From: Calliphora vicina
Lineage: Eukaryota > Arthropoda > Insecta > Diptera > Calliphoridae
Assembly (NCBI RefSeq): GCF_958450345.1
Contig: NC_088782.1
Location: 101,338,358-101,402,357 of the forward strand
Length of the DNA: 64,000 nucleotides
Direction of reading: 5' to 3'
The notes under the pieces are model-generated. The model saw only the letters and a program-made list of their open reading frames with translations, was not told the DNA's origin and made no database searches. Within the stretch, counting starts at the first letter, position 1. Each line of letters begins with the position of its first letter. The translations under genes were made by a program, and so were the position numbers. Below are positions 22,421 to 34,299 of the stretch, piece after piece.

Positions 22421-24276
22421 AAAATTTTTGTTTTAGAGTCAAAAAATAGTAAAAAACTAAAATTTTTAAGCTACAAAGTGATTTTTGACAGCTATTTAGA
22501 ATGCCTAGATATGTTCGGATTGCATCGATATGTTCACAAGAGTTATTCATATTTACCGTAGCTACAACTTTGCAAAATATTGTTATTGAAAAATTAGGAG
22601 TCCCTGGAAGATATTCTAAAAAAAGTAAAAAAAAAATTTTTCTTCCTATATTTTTTCAACAAAAGTGCACGAAAAAGCTATTTTTTGGAAACAAATTTTA
22701 ACAAAATTTATTTGGCGGACCCTTAGCTACATTATTGCCATATAAAGTTAAGCCGTATCACAAAGTCTGAATTAGCTGTTAACCAAAAACTGATGACACC
22801 TTTTTTAGAGGCCCCACTGATTTTCAGAAACTTTGGGGGCCCATAAAAAAAAATTGGTCACCAAAATGGACAAACTGAGTATAGGGTTTTACTACCCTTT
22901 GGTAGTAGAGTCGAACCTATACTGTCATGATCTTGTGTTTTTCCAAAAGTCTTCATTTGTTGCATAGTGTAATTGGTCATAGCTCCCCTATAAGGCCCAT
23001 TTCAGAAAAAAGATATTAACCATAAAAAGTATTAAAAACATATCGATATCAAAATGAAATTACGCACAGATCCAGTAATTTGAATCCAGTAATCATACTT
23101 CTGGATTTTGTGAATATCGGTCCATATTTAACCATAGCTCCCATATAAGGTCCACTCCCGAAAATCACTAATATCCTCATAAATTTCTTACAAATATAGT
23201 TATCACGTTGAAATTCAAAACAAATTTATTCAATATATACAAAAATCGATGTATCAAATTTTATGATGATAGGCCCATAAATGGTCATAACCTCCATATA
23301 AGAACTACTTCAGGAAAACACATTACCCTGCACAAATATCCATAAAAATCTACACTCAACCAAAATTTTACACCGATGAGTAATTTGTATCCAAGAATCG
23401 TACTACAAGATTTTTTAAATATTGGTGCATAATTCGGCATAGCTCCCACATAAGATCCATTCTTGTTAATAGCGTTGTTTATATGAAATTCTACAAAAAT
23501 AGCCCTTAAATACTTAGGACCATAATAGGTCATAGCATCCATATATTAAATAAAAATAGTATACAGATCAGTAATTTGTATTCAAAAATCATAATACTGA
23601 ATTTTGTGAATATTGGCCCATAATTGGCACCAGCTCTCATATAAATGCATAAAAATCACGTTAAAATATTTTATAACAATCGAACGATAATAGGTCATAG
23701 CTAACACCCCACAGTCCCACAACCAAATATTTTGAAATTTGTCTAAATATATTTGTATACCCTTTTTTATACTCTGTTTCTTCACTTGAGGTTAAAAGGG
23801 AAAAATGTTGAGGTCCAGACTTAAACTCGACAACACTTCCCCTTTGCGCATGTGAAATTTCATTAAAATCGGACTAAGGGTTTAGAAGTTACAGATTTGT
23901 TTCCCTCTTTTTTTTCTCATACCACTGTGCGCCACTTTGACACTCAGATATTGTAGATCGTTTAACCCAGTTCCAACAAAGTGTTTACGGTTACCTATGT
24001 AAGAAAATAATAATTTACACGAAGATTTAGAAAAATTAAATTTAGACGACAATTTCTCAATTAAAAGACAATAATTAACTGTGTCAAACGTTCTAATAGG
24101 AATTTCAGTTATAAATTGCTGAATTATATACAATTTTTTGTACATTTGAAATAAAATATCTTCTGCGTAAACTAGTCTTTCTAACAATTGTTATATTATT
24201 TCAGCTTTTATACCATCATATTTAGGTGGAGGGTATTTAAGATTCGGCACGGCCGAATATAGTACTCTTACTTGTT

Positions 24277-25415
24277 TTATTTCCTGCTGTTTTTGGTGGC
24301 TTCTTCTTTAACTTGTGCCTGCAAATGTTTACTCAACTACTAATACATATTTGTAACTGTGCTGCTGCTGCCAATGCATGTACGTATGTATTTTATCTCA
24401 AACTTGTGCACGAAGTTACTAGTAACAAAACTTGCCGTTGCACTAAGAGCTGCATATGGTAAGAAAATATGTAGTTTAAATCTGCTGTGTACAAAATATA
24501 AGACAAACTATACAAGTTTGTTTGTTGTATTTGAAAGTAAGCAACTTGTGGCTACATTTCATAAATATGATCATTTCCGTTTGTTATGCCACCAGAAAAT
24601 TTATGACACAATTTATATAAGTTTTCCCTAACTAGCAACAACTACAGCAATCATTTTCTATATTCTATAGAAAATATAAAAGTACACAGCAAAAAGAAAG
24701 ATAAGATCAGAAACATGACTCGTACAAGGAGCAACTTGTAAATAGTATTGAAGTGAAAAATATTTTGTTGCATTATCATGTCTCGAAATGTATTTCTTAG
24801 AATTTTACATTTCTGACAACATCGAAGAAGCATCAAGTAGAAAACACTAGCAACCTACCAGCTCCATTGTAGTCAAAGTACACGTCGTCTGTATTTGTAG
24901 TTTCAAAAGTAAAACCTGAGCTGACATCTGTTATTAAAGTTTTCTACCCAAAAGTTGCATTATGACGATAACGATGTTTGTTTAGGAACTGTATTTTGAA
25001 TATGCGGCAATAGTTATACAAGCACCCACAGCTACCTAACCAGAAAAATTATTGTTAATTTAAGTTTTGCTTGGATGTATTTAGATTTAGAAAATATAAT
25101 TTTTTTTTGTTAATTTTCTCTGGTTAAAATTTGATAAATGTGTTTAGTAAATTTTGTGTTGTGCGTTTTTAATTAGTATGCGCAGAAATAAAAGTTATTC
25201 GTTCTAGTTGATACTAAAATACAATGCATTTTTCATTAATCTCAAGGTTTGAAAATTATACACAAAATGTTTTATAGATGGAAACAATTTGTATGTTTAA
25301 ATGGAATTTGTTTCAAAAAAATTGATTTATGGGATTGTGGTTTGGCTTTATTACATGTAATACTGATATTTAAAATAAATAATTCATTCAAAGATTCGTA
25401 AAATTAGAATTATGT
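24277..25415. other. No recognised feature
   Basis: AT-rich DNA between two large HINEs. A 90-codon open frame at 24359-24631 (+) lacks a recognisable domain, and I see no splice or coding signature that would support it as a gene. Confidence 0.45.
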
Positions 25416-25595
25416 TAGACTTCGCTACCCCTGCCGCATTGAAATAAAACAAGTAAGAGAGCTATATTCCACTGTGCGGATTCTTATATACCCTTCACCA
25501 AATTATACTTCGAAATAACATTTTTAAATATTTTTAGGTAAACAAAATTTTTTTTTTAATTTATTTAAAAAATTTTTTTTTTAATGTTATTTAAA
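25416..25595 (-). mobile_element. HINE fragment, family F-like
   Basis: AACAAGTAAGAGAGCTATATTCC is followed by GATTCTTATATACCCTTCACCAAATTATACTTCGAAATA. This is the family F 3' end in minus orientation (compare 18180-18256). The rest is poly-T. Just outside lies CTTCGCTACCCCTG, which recurs outside another HINE 3' end near 56688. Confidence 0.55.
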
Positions 25596-27377
25596 AACAA
25601 GTAAGAGTACTATATTCGGCCGTGCCGAATCTTAAATACCCTCCACCTAAATATGATGGTATAACAACTGAATAATATACTTAACAAATGTTAGAAATAC
25701 TAGTTTACGCAGACAATATTTTATTTCAAAAGTACATAATATAATTGAAATTCCTATTGGAACGTATGAAATTTAACAATTTATATACTTAATATTTAGT
25801 TAATACGTTTGGTCAACATTTTTCCTTTTTTACCAGATTATAAAAAAAGGATATACAAATATATTTAGATAAATTTCAAGCTATTGGGTTGTGGGACTTA
25901 TATGGGAGCTATGACCTATTATGAGTCGATTGTCATAAAATATTTTAACGTGATTTTTATGTATTTATATGGGAGCTGCGGCCAATTATGGACCGATATT
26001 CACAAAATTCAGTAGTATGATTTTAAAAATTACTGATCGGTGTACTATTTTGGTTCAATATATGGAAGCTATGACCTATTATGGACCTAAGTATTTGAGA
26101 GCTATTTTTGTACAATTTTATATAAACAACGCCATTATCAAAAGTGGACTTTATATGGGAGATATGGTTAATTATGGACCAATATTTTAAAAATCTTGTA
26201 GTACGATTCTTGGATACAAATTAGTGATCGGTGTAAAATTTTGGTTCAGTACAGATTACTTTAAATATTTGTGCATATCTTTTTTCGGAAATGGGCCTTA
26301 TAGGGGAGCTATGACCAATTATCGGCCAATCTGCATAAAATTTTGTACAGTAATATGAGTATAACTTTTGTCGAATTTTAGCATGATAAATGTATTTATA
26401 AGAGATTTATGAGTACTTAACTGATTTTTGGAAGTGGACCTTATATGGGAGCTGTGGTCAAATATGGACCGATATTCACAAAATCCAGTAGTATGATTTC
26501 TAAATATAAACTATGGATGTGTGCGACATTTTGTTTTGATATTGATATTTTTTAGATATTTATGTAGGTTATTGTGTTTTTCGGAAGTGGTCCTTATATG
26601 GGAGCTATAACCAATTATCGGCCGATCTTTATAGAATTAGGTACAGCGATTTTGGTATATATGGGGATTATTCATGTCGAATTTCAACTTGATAGCTATA
26701 TTATAAGACATTTATGCTTATTTAAGAGATTTTCGGAAGTGTACTTTATATGGGGGCTATGGTCAAATATGGGCCGATCCATGAAAAATTTTGTAATATA
26801 ATTTCTTTTACCACGAAACTTATTTTTGCTGAATTTCATGTGGATATTCCTATTCTGTAGGCATTTATAGACCATAGAACCATATTTCGGGAAGAAATTT
26901 GTATGGGGGCTAGGAGAAATCATGGACCGATTCTTATAATTTTCACCAGAGTTACTCCTTTTATCACAAAAGTAACGAGTGCAAAATTTTATGATATGAG
27001 CTGCAATAAATTTACAAAAAATGTCCAAAAATATGTGAAAATTATCAATTTTTTTTGAGGTTGTCCTACAGTTTCATTCATAACTTTGGTTCCACTGTAC
27101 CGATTTCGCTGATTTTCAATACCAAACTGCTTAGGACAATAATAAACATTTTTCTTGCAACTCTACAAAGTTTGTTTGCGTATTTTGGACGTGAGCGTGT
27201 TTTACACAGACGGACAGACGGACAGACAGACGGACATGGCTTAATCGACTTAGAATTTCATAAGGATCAATAATATATATACTTTGTTGGGTCTCAGATG
27301 AATATTTCTCAATGTTACACACGGAATGACAAACTTATATATACCCTCATTCACCACTTATGGTGGTGGAGGGTATA
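25596..27377 (-). mobile_element. HINE family A copy 2
   Basis: In minus orientation: 3' end AACAAGTAAGAGTACTATATTCGGC...GCCGAATCTTAAATACCC, body monomers marked by TATATGGGAGCTATGACC (about 25910, 25970, 26070, 26150, 26300, 26440, 26600 and 26750), the run GGACAGACGGACAGACAGACGGAC (about 27212-27236), and 5' hairpin ending GGTGGTGGAGGGTATA at 27377. Open frames of 63 and 110 codons here repeat in the other copies because the DNA repeats. It is inverted relative to copy 1, some 1.3 kb away, which creates a large interrupted palindrome. Confidence 0.8.
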
Positions 27378-27479
27378 AAAAATTATAACAAACATATTTT
27401 ATTAGGAAATTACCTAAAATAAGGTAAAATACTGTTTATTATTAATTATACAAAACTTATAAGTTATTTTGTTTAAGAA

Positions 27480-27690
27480 AATGGTGCACTTGATGACACG
27501 TTGTTTTGAATTTTGGTTCTAACTTGTAATATGGTGTAATGAATCGTAATCAATAATAAAATAAATTTCGAATTTTTTGTTGATACGGTTTTCTGTATTT
27601 TAGGTGACGATAAAACGTTTCTAAGCCACTGTGCTGCCATTGATAGCAGACTATCCCGAGACTTGAATACAAAATGGAAAAAATAATTTA
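27480..27690. mobile_element. Mariner-like 5' remnant with MITE-like segment
   Basis: CCATTGATAGCAGACTATCC, then CGAGACTTGAATACAAAATGGAAAAAAT, parallels 50838-50895. In both, a start codon context for a peptide beginning MEK is followed within a few codons by a stop. That peptide start and the preceding untranslated phrase resemble mariner elements whose transposase begins MEKSEFRAVIK. The left half (27565-27615) instead resembles the MITE at 8740. Only a short stretch is legible. Confidence 0.4.
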
Positions 27691-27699
27691 GTGTGCTCA

Positions 27700-28860
27700 T
27701 TAAGCATTAATTTTACGGAAAATAAAACATGACTCAGACCAAGGCCAATCTTGATTTTAGTTAGAAAATTCTAAATGACATGAGAATGATCAAAATATAA
27801 TACAGGACACAAAATATCTCATTTAAAAATTTTATGCACAAACAGTTAAAATTTGTTCATTGAAATTCTGAAAATATGAAACCGTTTAGTGGTTTCAATT
27901 CCATTTTCCATTTTTCTTTTCAAATTGCTATTAATGTGTGTCCTTTAAAATATATTATTTTATGCTCAGTTGTTTTTCTGTTGTAAAGAAAATGCTTTTT
28001 AATGCACACTTAGACTTTGAGCATTCAAACACCTTTTGCTTAAATAGGAAAATAAAAAAGAATAATATCCTTTTGTTTTTGTTCTTTCCATTAAAAGACT
28101 ATAAAAATAAAGAAAAGCAACAAAAACATAATGTCAATTGTTAATGTTTCTATTTAATACAATCTTTGCTTTGTGCCTCATTTTGATATCAACAAACAAT
28201 TAGGACTCCTTTTAAGCGTGAAAAAAATAATTTGTTTATAAAGGCTAATCATACTTTGTGCATACATTGTTTATAGGAAAATTAATTTAGCAAAATATTT
28301 CAAATATATTTATTATGTAAACAATTTAAATTGCGAAGATAAAAAAACAATTTTTAAAATTTTTTTTTAAAAATCCTCTTAATGTTTATTTAAAATTCAC
28401 AGACAGAAAAAATATATTTTTGTGTAACATTGAAGCAAAAATACATACATTTTCTTTACCCATAAAATGAGTTTCAATACTTTGAGTTCTGAGAGTAATT
28501 TTTATTATAACATTACATCGTAATTTGTATTTAGATTAATAAACATAAAAGCATTTTAATGTTCTAAAGGCTTAAAACCAACAAAACAAATGTATGTTTT
28601 TAAACAGAGTATTTTGTCAAAAATGTTCTCAAATTTACGAGCAATTTTATTGTGTATGTAAAAAAGTAATTTCCACTTAAATTTTAATTTATACATTTCG
28701 GTTACAATAGGTTAACGGGAATTACACTTTTATACAGAGATATAATAGGTAAAAACATAAATGATCAGTTTTCTCTGAAATAATTTGATTGGTTTTTGTA
28801 CTTGCAAGGGTTTTTAATATCTTCCGTTCACGACTCATTTATTGCTTTGTTTTTTTTTCC
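27700..28860. other. No recognised feature
   Basis: AT-rich DNA with a 68-codon open frame at 27938-28144 (+) that has no recognisable domain. I see no repeat boundary. Confidence 0.45.
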
Positions 28861-28869
28861 AAGTTAATG

Positions 28870-28935
28870 TTTGACATCAAGCTCTGTTTTCGGATGTGGG
28901 CCTAATATGAGAGCTGTTAACTATTAAGGGCCGCT
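28870..28935 (-). mobile_element. Small HINE monomer relic
   Basis: TTTTCGGATGTGGGCCTAATATGAGAGCTGTTAACTATTAAGGGCCG is a decayed body monomer of the A/E HINE families (family phrase: TTTTCGGAAGTGGACC...TATATGGGAGCTATG). Confidence 0.5.
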
Positions 28936-28984
28936 TGCCATTAAAAAATGGGACGTTCGATTCTGGAAAACTAAAATGCCATAG

Positions 28985-29520
28985 ATTAGGTTAGATAGAG
29001 GGACACTAGATGGCCCATATGTCCATATGACTTTTTGGCATGTTGTGCCCCTTCTCACATAAGCCTTTAAACACTAAGTTCAACTGAGTTAAAAACAAAG
29101 CCGATCGATATAATTTCTTTACGTCTTCCTCTCCACATATGGGAATATCGTTGGATATTCCCATATGAGCCAAATGAGAACATAACTGAATGGCCACGTA
29201 TTAACTAGTCTTGTGAGTGTTGATCTATTTATGTTCAGAATCTGCTTTGTATTCTCCTGGCATAGTTTTCCCCATAGAATGTCGGTCCTTCCCGCAATAA
29301 GAATTTATCTCTTTCCTACATTGTAAAACGTTTTGAAATTTATCACTAACGTTTCATTATCCGTTAAAAAGCATGAGTTTCAGTTTTGTTGTCAGTCCTA
29401 GTCAACCATGTAATACATTGCGTAATCACCATTATCTCAGCCTGGATAACAGTATTGTGATCTGGGAGACGGAAGTATTCATTTACAATATATTTCGTCT
29501 TAGTTTATAAAAGTTCAGCC
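28985..29520 (-). pseudogene. Non-LTR retrotransposon ORF2 remnant (RNase H and C-terminal Cys/His region)
   Basis: On the minus strand, YFRLPDHNTVIQAEIMVITQ (about 29410-29485) matches the RNase H core of I/R1/LOA-type LINEs, where the Glu of the QAE motif is catalytic. Farther on, after frameshifts, come STLTRLVNTW and QLCSHLAHMGISNDIPICGEED (29100-29195), the Cys/His-rich C-terminal segment of the same proteins. The rest of ORF2 (endonuclease, reverse transcriptase) is absent. It is a 5'-truncated, degenerate insertion, as is usual for LINEs. Confidence 0.65.
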
Positions 29521-29659
29521 CCTATTTTTGAATGTTTCTAGTTTCTAAATCATTCATTTACAACTGTTATTTCGGTCAAAATGTTAGTCGTAAAAACGCA
29601 CGTAAAAAAATAATTAAATAAAAAAAGAACGAGCGAAAATATTTAGGTAAAATTTTATT

Positions 29660-30185
29660 AAAAATAAACCTGTTGTGTGATGGATGATAAAATTTTGCAC
29701 TGGCAGACTTTTCACATCTTCCGGGTCAAGATTTTTATGTGGAGGATGGACAAAATTCTCCAAGAAGTTTCTTGTATGGCAAGCCATTTGCAGATGTGGG
29801 AACAAAAGCCAATCATTTGTGACATCAGGCATAATAAACACAGAAATTTATATTAAGGACTTTCTGCAAAAAGGGCTTTTCCATTTCTTAAAACAGCACA
29901 GAGTGCTTTCAAATTTCTGGCCCGATTTGTCATCATGCCACTTGAGGTGGGTGGGGGTGAATTAAAATTTGTTCTACATTTTTCTTTGTATTCCTTTTTT
30001 GATATGAAAACTTTTCGGTTTTTGGGTGGGGAGGAATCCGCGCCTGCTCTTGAGTGATATTCAAACACCCGACTGTCTAGAACTTTAGCCTGTGGAAAGC
30101 TATTGGGCTGTTGTAAAAAAATGTCAGATTTTAAGCGTTAGTGGACCGACCACCTCGTCTAAGAAGATTACGGAATCAACCATAA
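29660..30185 (+). pseudogene. Mariner-like transposase pseudogene with MITE insertion
   Basis: The plus-strand frame at 29684-29946 reads KFSKKFLVWQAICRCGNKSQ, SFVTSGIINTEIYIKDFLQK, FWPDLSSCH. FWPD carries the second catalytic Asp of the DDE/D domain. The frame is broken at 29946 by a 100-bp insertion and resumes at 30055 with a PxCLEL...PVESYWAVVKK reading, the family's third catalytic acidic residue (here Glu) followed by YWA. The N-terminal DNA-binding part is missing. It belongs to the Tc1/mariner superfamily; I cannot name the subfamily. Confidence 0.7.
29947..30046 (-). mobile_element. Second copy of the small hAT-like MITE
   Basis: It aligns in reverse orientation with 13183-13311 through AATTAAAATTTGTT, ACATTTTTCTTTGTATT, ATATGAAAACTTTTCGGTTT and the end CCGCGCCTG. 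The flanks CACTTGAG (29939-29946) and CTCTTGAG (30047-30054) are an 8-bp duplication with one mismatch. The left ~20 bp of the element have been lost or altered. It interrupts a transposase pseudogene, as does the other copy. Confidence 0.75.
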
Positions 30186-30384
30186 AATCTTTAACGGGAG
30201 GATTTCCGTTTAAGTTTTATTTAAATTAATAAAAGCATAAGCTTTTTTCGGCAGACTCTTATGCCCTATTTCGAGAAATTCCATATTCTATGTGTTTTTC
30301 CACTCTGTCTTTAATGAGGTCCTTCCTGGTAAATATCCAATCGTTGACTACTTCTAGCTAATTGACTATTCATGTTGTTTGTTG

Positions 30385-31150
30385 CAACATAAACAAAAGG
30401 TCAAAGGGAATACCGCAACTCCTAAAAATTAGAGCAAAAATCCCACATTTCCTTCGGGGTTGGGAAAATTCCTTGGGGATAAATAAGGAACACATCAAGG
30501 TTTCTAAAACTGCTTCCCGTTTTTTTATCCCAGCTTTGGGATTTTAGAACATGTGGCCCAAAGTTGAAATTTTGATAAAAAAAATAGGTCACATTCCGAA
30601 GGGCGTAGGGACGACATACTCGAAAAATATTACATGTTTTTTATACCAAAATGTTCTTCGTAAAGATACCTTACAGAAAAATATAAAATTGTTATATATT
30701 CTTAAAGAAAGTTTATTTTTAATAAAAAAAATATTTAACTCACGTTTTCGCCCAATGAACAGCAAAAATCAACTATTTTTTTGAATATTTAAATTGAAAA
30801 TCGTTTATTTTTGGAGCCATAGTTGATATTGCTCTGAATTCTTTTGTATGTTATTCGTAATTTAGTTGTCTAATGAACAAAATAAATTCGGTCCAAACGT
30901 CCGTCCTATATTTTTAAAAAAGCGGAACAAGTTATGGAAAAATTTTAAAATTTAAATTTTGAAATGCCTATAACTCGAAAATGTTTTTCAAGAAAAAATC
31001 TTTGAAATCGGATGGGAAAATAAAAAAAATTAAACGAAGGTGAGCTCGAAGGTGAGCCCCTGGAACATTTGTAGGGCCCATTTTAATAACATAAACTCGA
31101 TTATTCCTTTGCTACGTCCATTTATTTCCAAAAAATTTGGATTCGGATTC
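30385..31150 (+). repeat. Foldback family G fragment (copy 2)
   Basis: It shares with 18260-18850 the blocks ATACCAAAATGTTCTTCGTA, AAATTGAAAATCGTTTATTT, GTAATTTAGTTGT, AAATGCCTATAACTCG and CCCCTGGAAC. It ends near TTTCCAAAAAATTTGGATTC. Its left part (30385-30600) matches 33846-34170 in inverse orientation. No CACAGTG terminus is visible on either side. Confidence 0.6.
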
Positions 31151-31154
31151 GTAG

Positions 31155-31455
31155 TTTGGATTCTTCAGCATTCTTCGGGTTTCATTGATGTTGAGAGCTG
31201 CTTTTGTCCTTCTATATAAAAAGTTTGGATCCTTTCCTTTGATTAATACCTCGAAATTTTAAACCTTCATCATATAAAATCGCTAGTAGACTATCTATTC
31301 TTTTCGAACAGATTATATCCTTATTCAGACCAAATTCGACAATACGTTCCAAGGTTTTAAAGAAGTATGACGATAGGCCCATTTGTCGATATGTTTTTGG
31401 ATTTGCGTAGACGACTCCTGCTTTCATCCAGGACATTGGCTCAGGTGTGGGTGCT
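31155..31455. other. No recognised feature
   Basis: A 74-codon minus-strand frame at 31212-31436 (containing RIVEFGLNKDIICSKRIDSL) has no domain I recognise. It could be a retroelement relic, but I cannot support that. Confidence 0.4.
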
Positions 31456-31461
31456 ACAGTA

Positions 31462-32206
31462 CACTCAGGTCTCGTTTTATGCGGATTTTTTTTTATGCGG
31501 ATTCAAATTTATGGGACTTTTAAATTAAATTTTTTTTTTAGAATTTTAAAATTAAACCAATTTTGCATCACTGATATAATGGTTATAGTTTGTTTTTTAC
31601 AAAATCAATTTCTTAATATGGTTTCAGATACAGAAAGAGCATTAAAGATTCATCGCGAATTAATAATTCAAAATCGCAAAGTTTAATGACAAATAATTTT
31701 ACAAGAAAAGATGCAATTGAAGCTCCTAAAAATTCTTTGATTTCGTCCCCTATTCGCCAGATTAATTCTAGTGATGAAAGTTATATTTTATCATATGATG
31801 ACAATATTATATCATCTAGTGATGAATGTGACTTTGAACCAATTCCAAAACGATTCAGTGATTCAGATTAATCATACATATTTACAGAATTTCCTTAACA
31901 AATGTGATAGGTAAGTTTTTGGATCATTTTCACTTTTCTGTAATTAATGAATTAATTTTATATTTTTGTTTATTTTTTTTACGTATTTTGTTTTTATTGT
32001 TTAAGTAAATTAAATAAATATATTTTTGTTGATTTTTTTTATGCGATTTTGTTCTTATTTTTTAATTAAAATTTGAATTTATGCGGTTTTTCAGAATTTT
32101 GGAACCAATCATTAGTTTTTATATGAAGCTAGAGTATCGTTTTATGCGAAATCAATTTATGCGATTTTTTTGGAATGCATCTATCGCATAAAACGAGACC
32201 GGAGTG
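31462..32206 (+). mobile_element. Pogo/Tigger-like element, internally deleted
   Basis: The inverted ends CACTCAGGTCTCGTTTTATG and, on the right read inverted, CACTCCGGTCTCGTTTTATG are flanked by TA (31460-31461, 32207-32208). Repeated TTTATGCGGATTT-type phrases near both ends recall Tigger termini, which also carry CTCGTTTTAT. Inside, a frame at 31686-31871 encodes a Ser/Asp-rich tail. A TA duplication, these ends and an acidic C-terminal remnant fit a decayed pogo/Tigger element of 745 bp. The catalytic domain is missing. Confidence 0.7.
31560..31871 (+). pseudogene. Acidic C-terminal tail, possibly of a Tigger-like transposase
   Basis: Two adjacent frames read TERALKIHRELIIQNRK, a stop, then SPIRQINSSDESYILSYDD, NIISSSDECDFEPIPKRF and a stop at 31871. 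Serine- and aspartate-rich tails are common at the C-terminus of pogo/Tigger transposases. No DDE motif is legible, so assignment rests on position between the Tigger-like ends. Confidence 0.4.
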
Positions 32207-32214
32207 TATTAGGA

Positions 32215-33840
32215 AAATATAACAATATTCAAAGAAGAAATATAGATCAGATACATGACAATTAATCTCAATTACCTCTTCCCTAATTCTGCTAATAAAT
32301 GCTGGATTAGAAAGAACTACACCAAGAGTTGTGGTAAGCCTTTTAAAATATTCCTACCATCATTCTTGACAAATGTGGATGGTGGTGTCGGGGTATTCGA
32401 AGGCAAACATACATATATATATATATTTTTGCGGTTACAGCAGATTTTGACAACACTGGGAAGAAAAAAAAACAGAAACGCTGTATGAGAAACACTCAAA
32501 ATCTATTCCCAAATGATTACAGAATAGATGGAGTTTCAAACTGGACCGTGATAAATAACAGTAATGATGCGAAATGCCTAGTTCCACAGAACAAACATAG
32601 ATTTGTTTGTAGTAAATGAGAGATAAATTTGTGTTTAGCCACTGACATAAATTGTTATTATAATTACCATAATCAATAAGTAACTAAGATTTGGTTAGGT
32701 GCTGATGATCGAATTTATTTTAGACTTATTCCTGTAAAAGAAAAAGAAATTACATTTTTCTCGACACAATTTTAAAACGATTATGATCTCACCTACAAGA
32801 CGTTGTAAATTCACCAGTAAGCTGTGTATCTGTAAATGTTTATGTAGGTGAAAGAGTAAACTGATGTATGATTGCACTTGTTCTTAAACAAGTCTATAAA
32901 CATTATTATGTAAGAACACTTACATATACGTACATATGAGGTATCTATATAAAGAAACATATACGTTGTACATATGTATGTATAATCACCTGTTATAATA
33001 TACATAAAAGGATAAATTTTCATAGCCTATTAATTTAAGTAGATGTGTAAGTATGATTCCATGTTACAGTGTCAGCATTATGCAGTTATGTCTATGTCTG
33101 TTTGTGGGTGAGCATTTGAATTACAGTTAGAAACATGAAGCCATATAAATATACTAACACTTTCTCTTCAACACATTTATCTGTTCATTCCTGCATTACA
33201 TTTGCTACTTTGGCCAGTAGTTGAAATATTTTGTACTTTCTATGGTTTTTCTAGGACAACAGAAGTACGGAGAATGAACCAAAATTAGTATATCCATTAG
33301 ATTTTAATGAACATTTGTGTATTTACACATTTGCATTTTGGCAATGAAAGAAACGCAAATTAGAATTCACTTAATATACATTTAGTCGGTCAATTCTGAT
33401 TTCATTAATCTACTATAAGTAAATATAGGTAGAAAAGCAAAACAAAGTTCTTATCATAAATTAAATTTTGTATTTTAGGAGCTCTGACCTCTTTATTACG
33501 TCTTAAATAAGTCTATTGTTGCACTTGATGAAACTTCTGTTATTGGACTTCGCCCATTTAGGATTTCAAACTAATTTTGGGGATTTGTATAATTTTAAAA
33601 ACTGGGGAGTTATTTTACTATGACCTAATTCTAGATATGAAATAAATTCCCCAAAAAATTACCTAAATCAGAAACATGATTGTTGTTTTTCAAAATTCAA
33701 TGCAAAAAAATATTTACTGAGCGAATAAAAAGTGAGGAATTATTTAATTATTACCTACTAAAGCTACGTTTCCGCATACACCATAATCGGCACCGAAAAC
33801 GAAATTCATTACATTCATACATTTGCACCGAAAAAATGTT
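32215..33840. other. Mostly unrecognised; faint Tc1 relic possible
   Basis: At about 32370-32400 the sequence reads NVDGGVGVFEGK, which might be a decayed version of the Tc1 VKHGGGSVMVWGC motif, but nothing around it confirms this. The rest contains short TATA-rich repeats (32410-32425) and several small open frames without recognisable domains. Confidence 0.3.
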
Positions 33841-33845
33841 AAGGT

Positions 33846-34175
33846 TTTTCTGTTAGGTATCTTTACGAAGAATATATTTTTATAAAAAACATGTCCTATT
33901 TTTCGATTATGTCGCCCATACGCCCTTCGGAATTTGACCTACTTTTTATGAAAATTTTAAATTTGGGTCACATGTTTTTAAATCCCAAAAGTGGGATCAG
34001 AAAACGAAAAACAGCTTTAGAAACCTTCTTGTGTTCCCTATTTATCCCCAAAGTACTTTCCCAGCTCCGAATTAAATTATGACCCAATAGGCAAAATTTA
34101 AAAAATACCATATTTGGGATTTTCGCCCCAATTTTTGGGAATTGCGGGATTCAGTTTGACGTTTGGACAAGTTTT
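33846..34175 (-). repeat. Foldback family G fragment (copy 3)
   Basis: In minus orientation it matches 30385-30690 through GGTATCTTTACGAAGAA, ATACGCCCTTCGGAATTTGACC, GGGTCACATGTTTTTAAATCCC and CTATTTATCCCCAAAG. It ends with TTTTGGGAATTGCGGGATTC, the phrase also present at 54735 and (as GGGAATTGTGGGATTG) at 527. Both termini are missing. Confidence 0.6.
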
Positions 34176-34299
34176 TTTACATTTTGTTATTTAGAAAGAG
34201 TTTAGTTAATACGTAGAAATTTTATTACATATGGGCATTTCCTACGATTAGACAACCAGGATCGAAAAATAAAATGTTGATAATCATCGTGTTTTGTTG

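Larger units (their letters stand above)
20553..22969. mobile_element. 2417-bp foldback element nested in HINE A1, TSD TAA
   Basis: The termini are CACAGTGCAACA at the left and, read inverted, CACTATGCAACA at the right. The arms run about 20553-21095 and 22425-22969 and are reverse complements over about 540 bp (for example GATCATGAC, TATAGGTTCGAC and GATGACACC-type blocks). The host HINE reads GGCCGATAATTGGTCATAG in other copies, and here GGCCGATAA and TAATTGGTC flank the element, so TAA (20550-20552 and 22970-22972) is the duplication. The core contains family H sequence (21140-22110) and a short open frame at 22226-22420 (-). Confidence 0.8.
19495..24276 (+). mobile_element. HINE family A copy 1, split by a 2.4-kb foldback element
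   Basis: The 5' hairpin TATACCCTCCACCACCATAAG...GGGTATATATAAG is followed by the conserved core (GTTTGTCATTCCGTGTGTAAC, GAAATTCTAAGTCGATTGAG) and the run GTCCGTCTGTCTGTCCGTCTGTCC (about 19636-19663). The body is an array of roughly 150-bp monomers marked by CATAGCTCCCATATAAGG near 20110, 20260, 20410, 22980, 23130, 23285 and 23430. The 3' end is the stem ATTCGGC/GCCGAAT followed by TAGTACTCTTACTTGTT. Without the insertion at 20553-22969 the element is about 2.4 kb. Several small open frames here are by-products of the repeat. Confidence 0.8.

Noticed and set aside
24359..24631. A 90-codon frame as a small gene or exon
   Set aside because: No recognisable domain, and I could not identify a convincing promoter or splice context by reading.
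25596..27377. Inverted HINE copies at 19495 and 25596 as one giant palindromic element
   Set aside because: The interior between them is unrelated DNA and each copy has its own complete ends, so two independent insertions explain it.
32360..32580. Tc1 transposase remnant from a GGG-rich phrase
   Set aside because: Only one short motif is suggestive, and the flanking codons do not fit Tc1.
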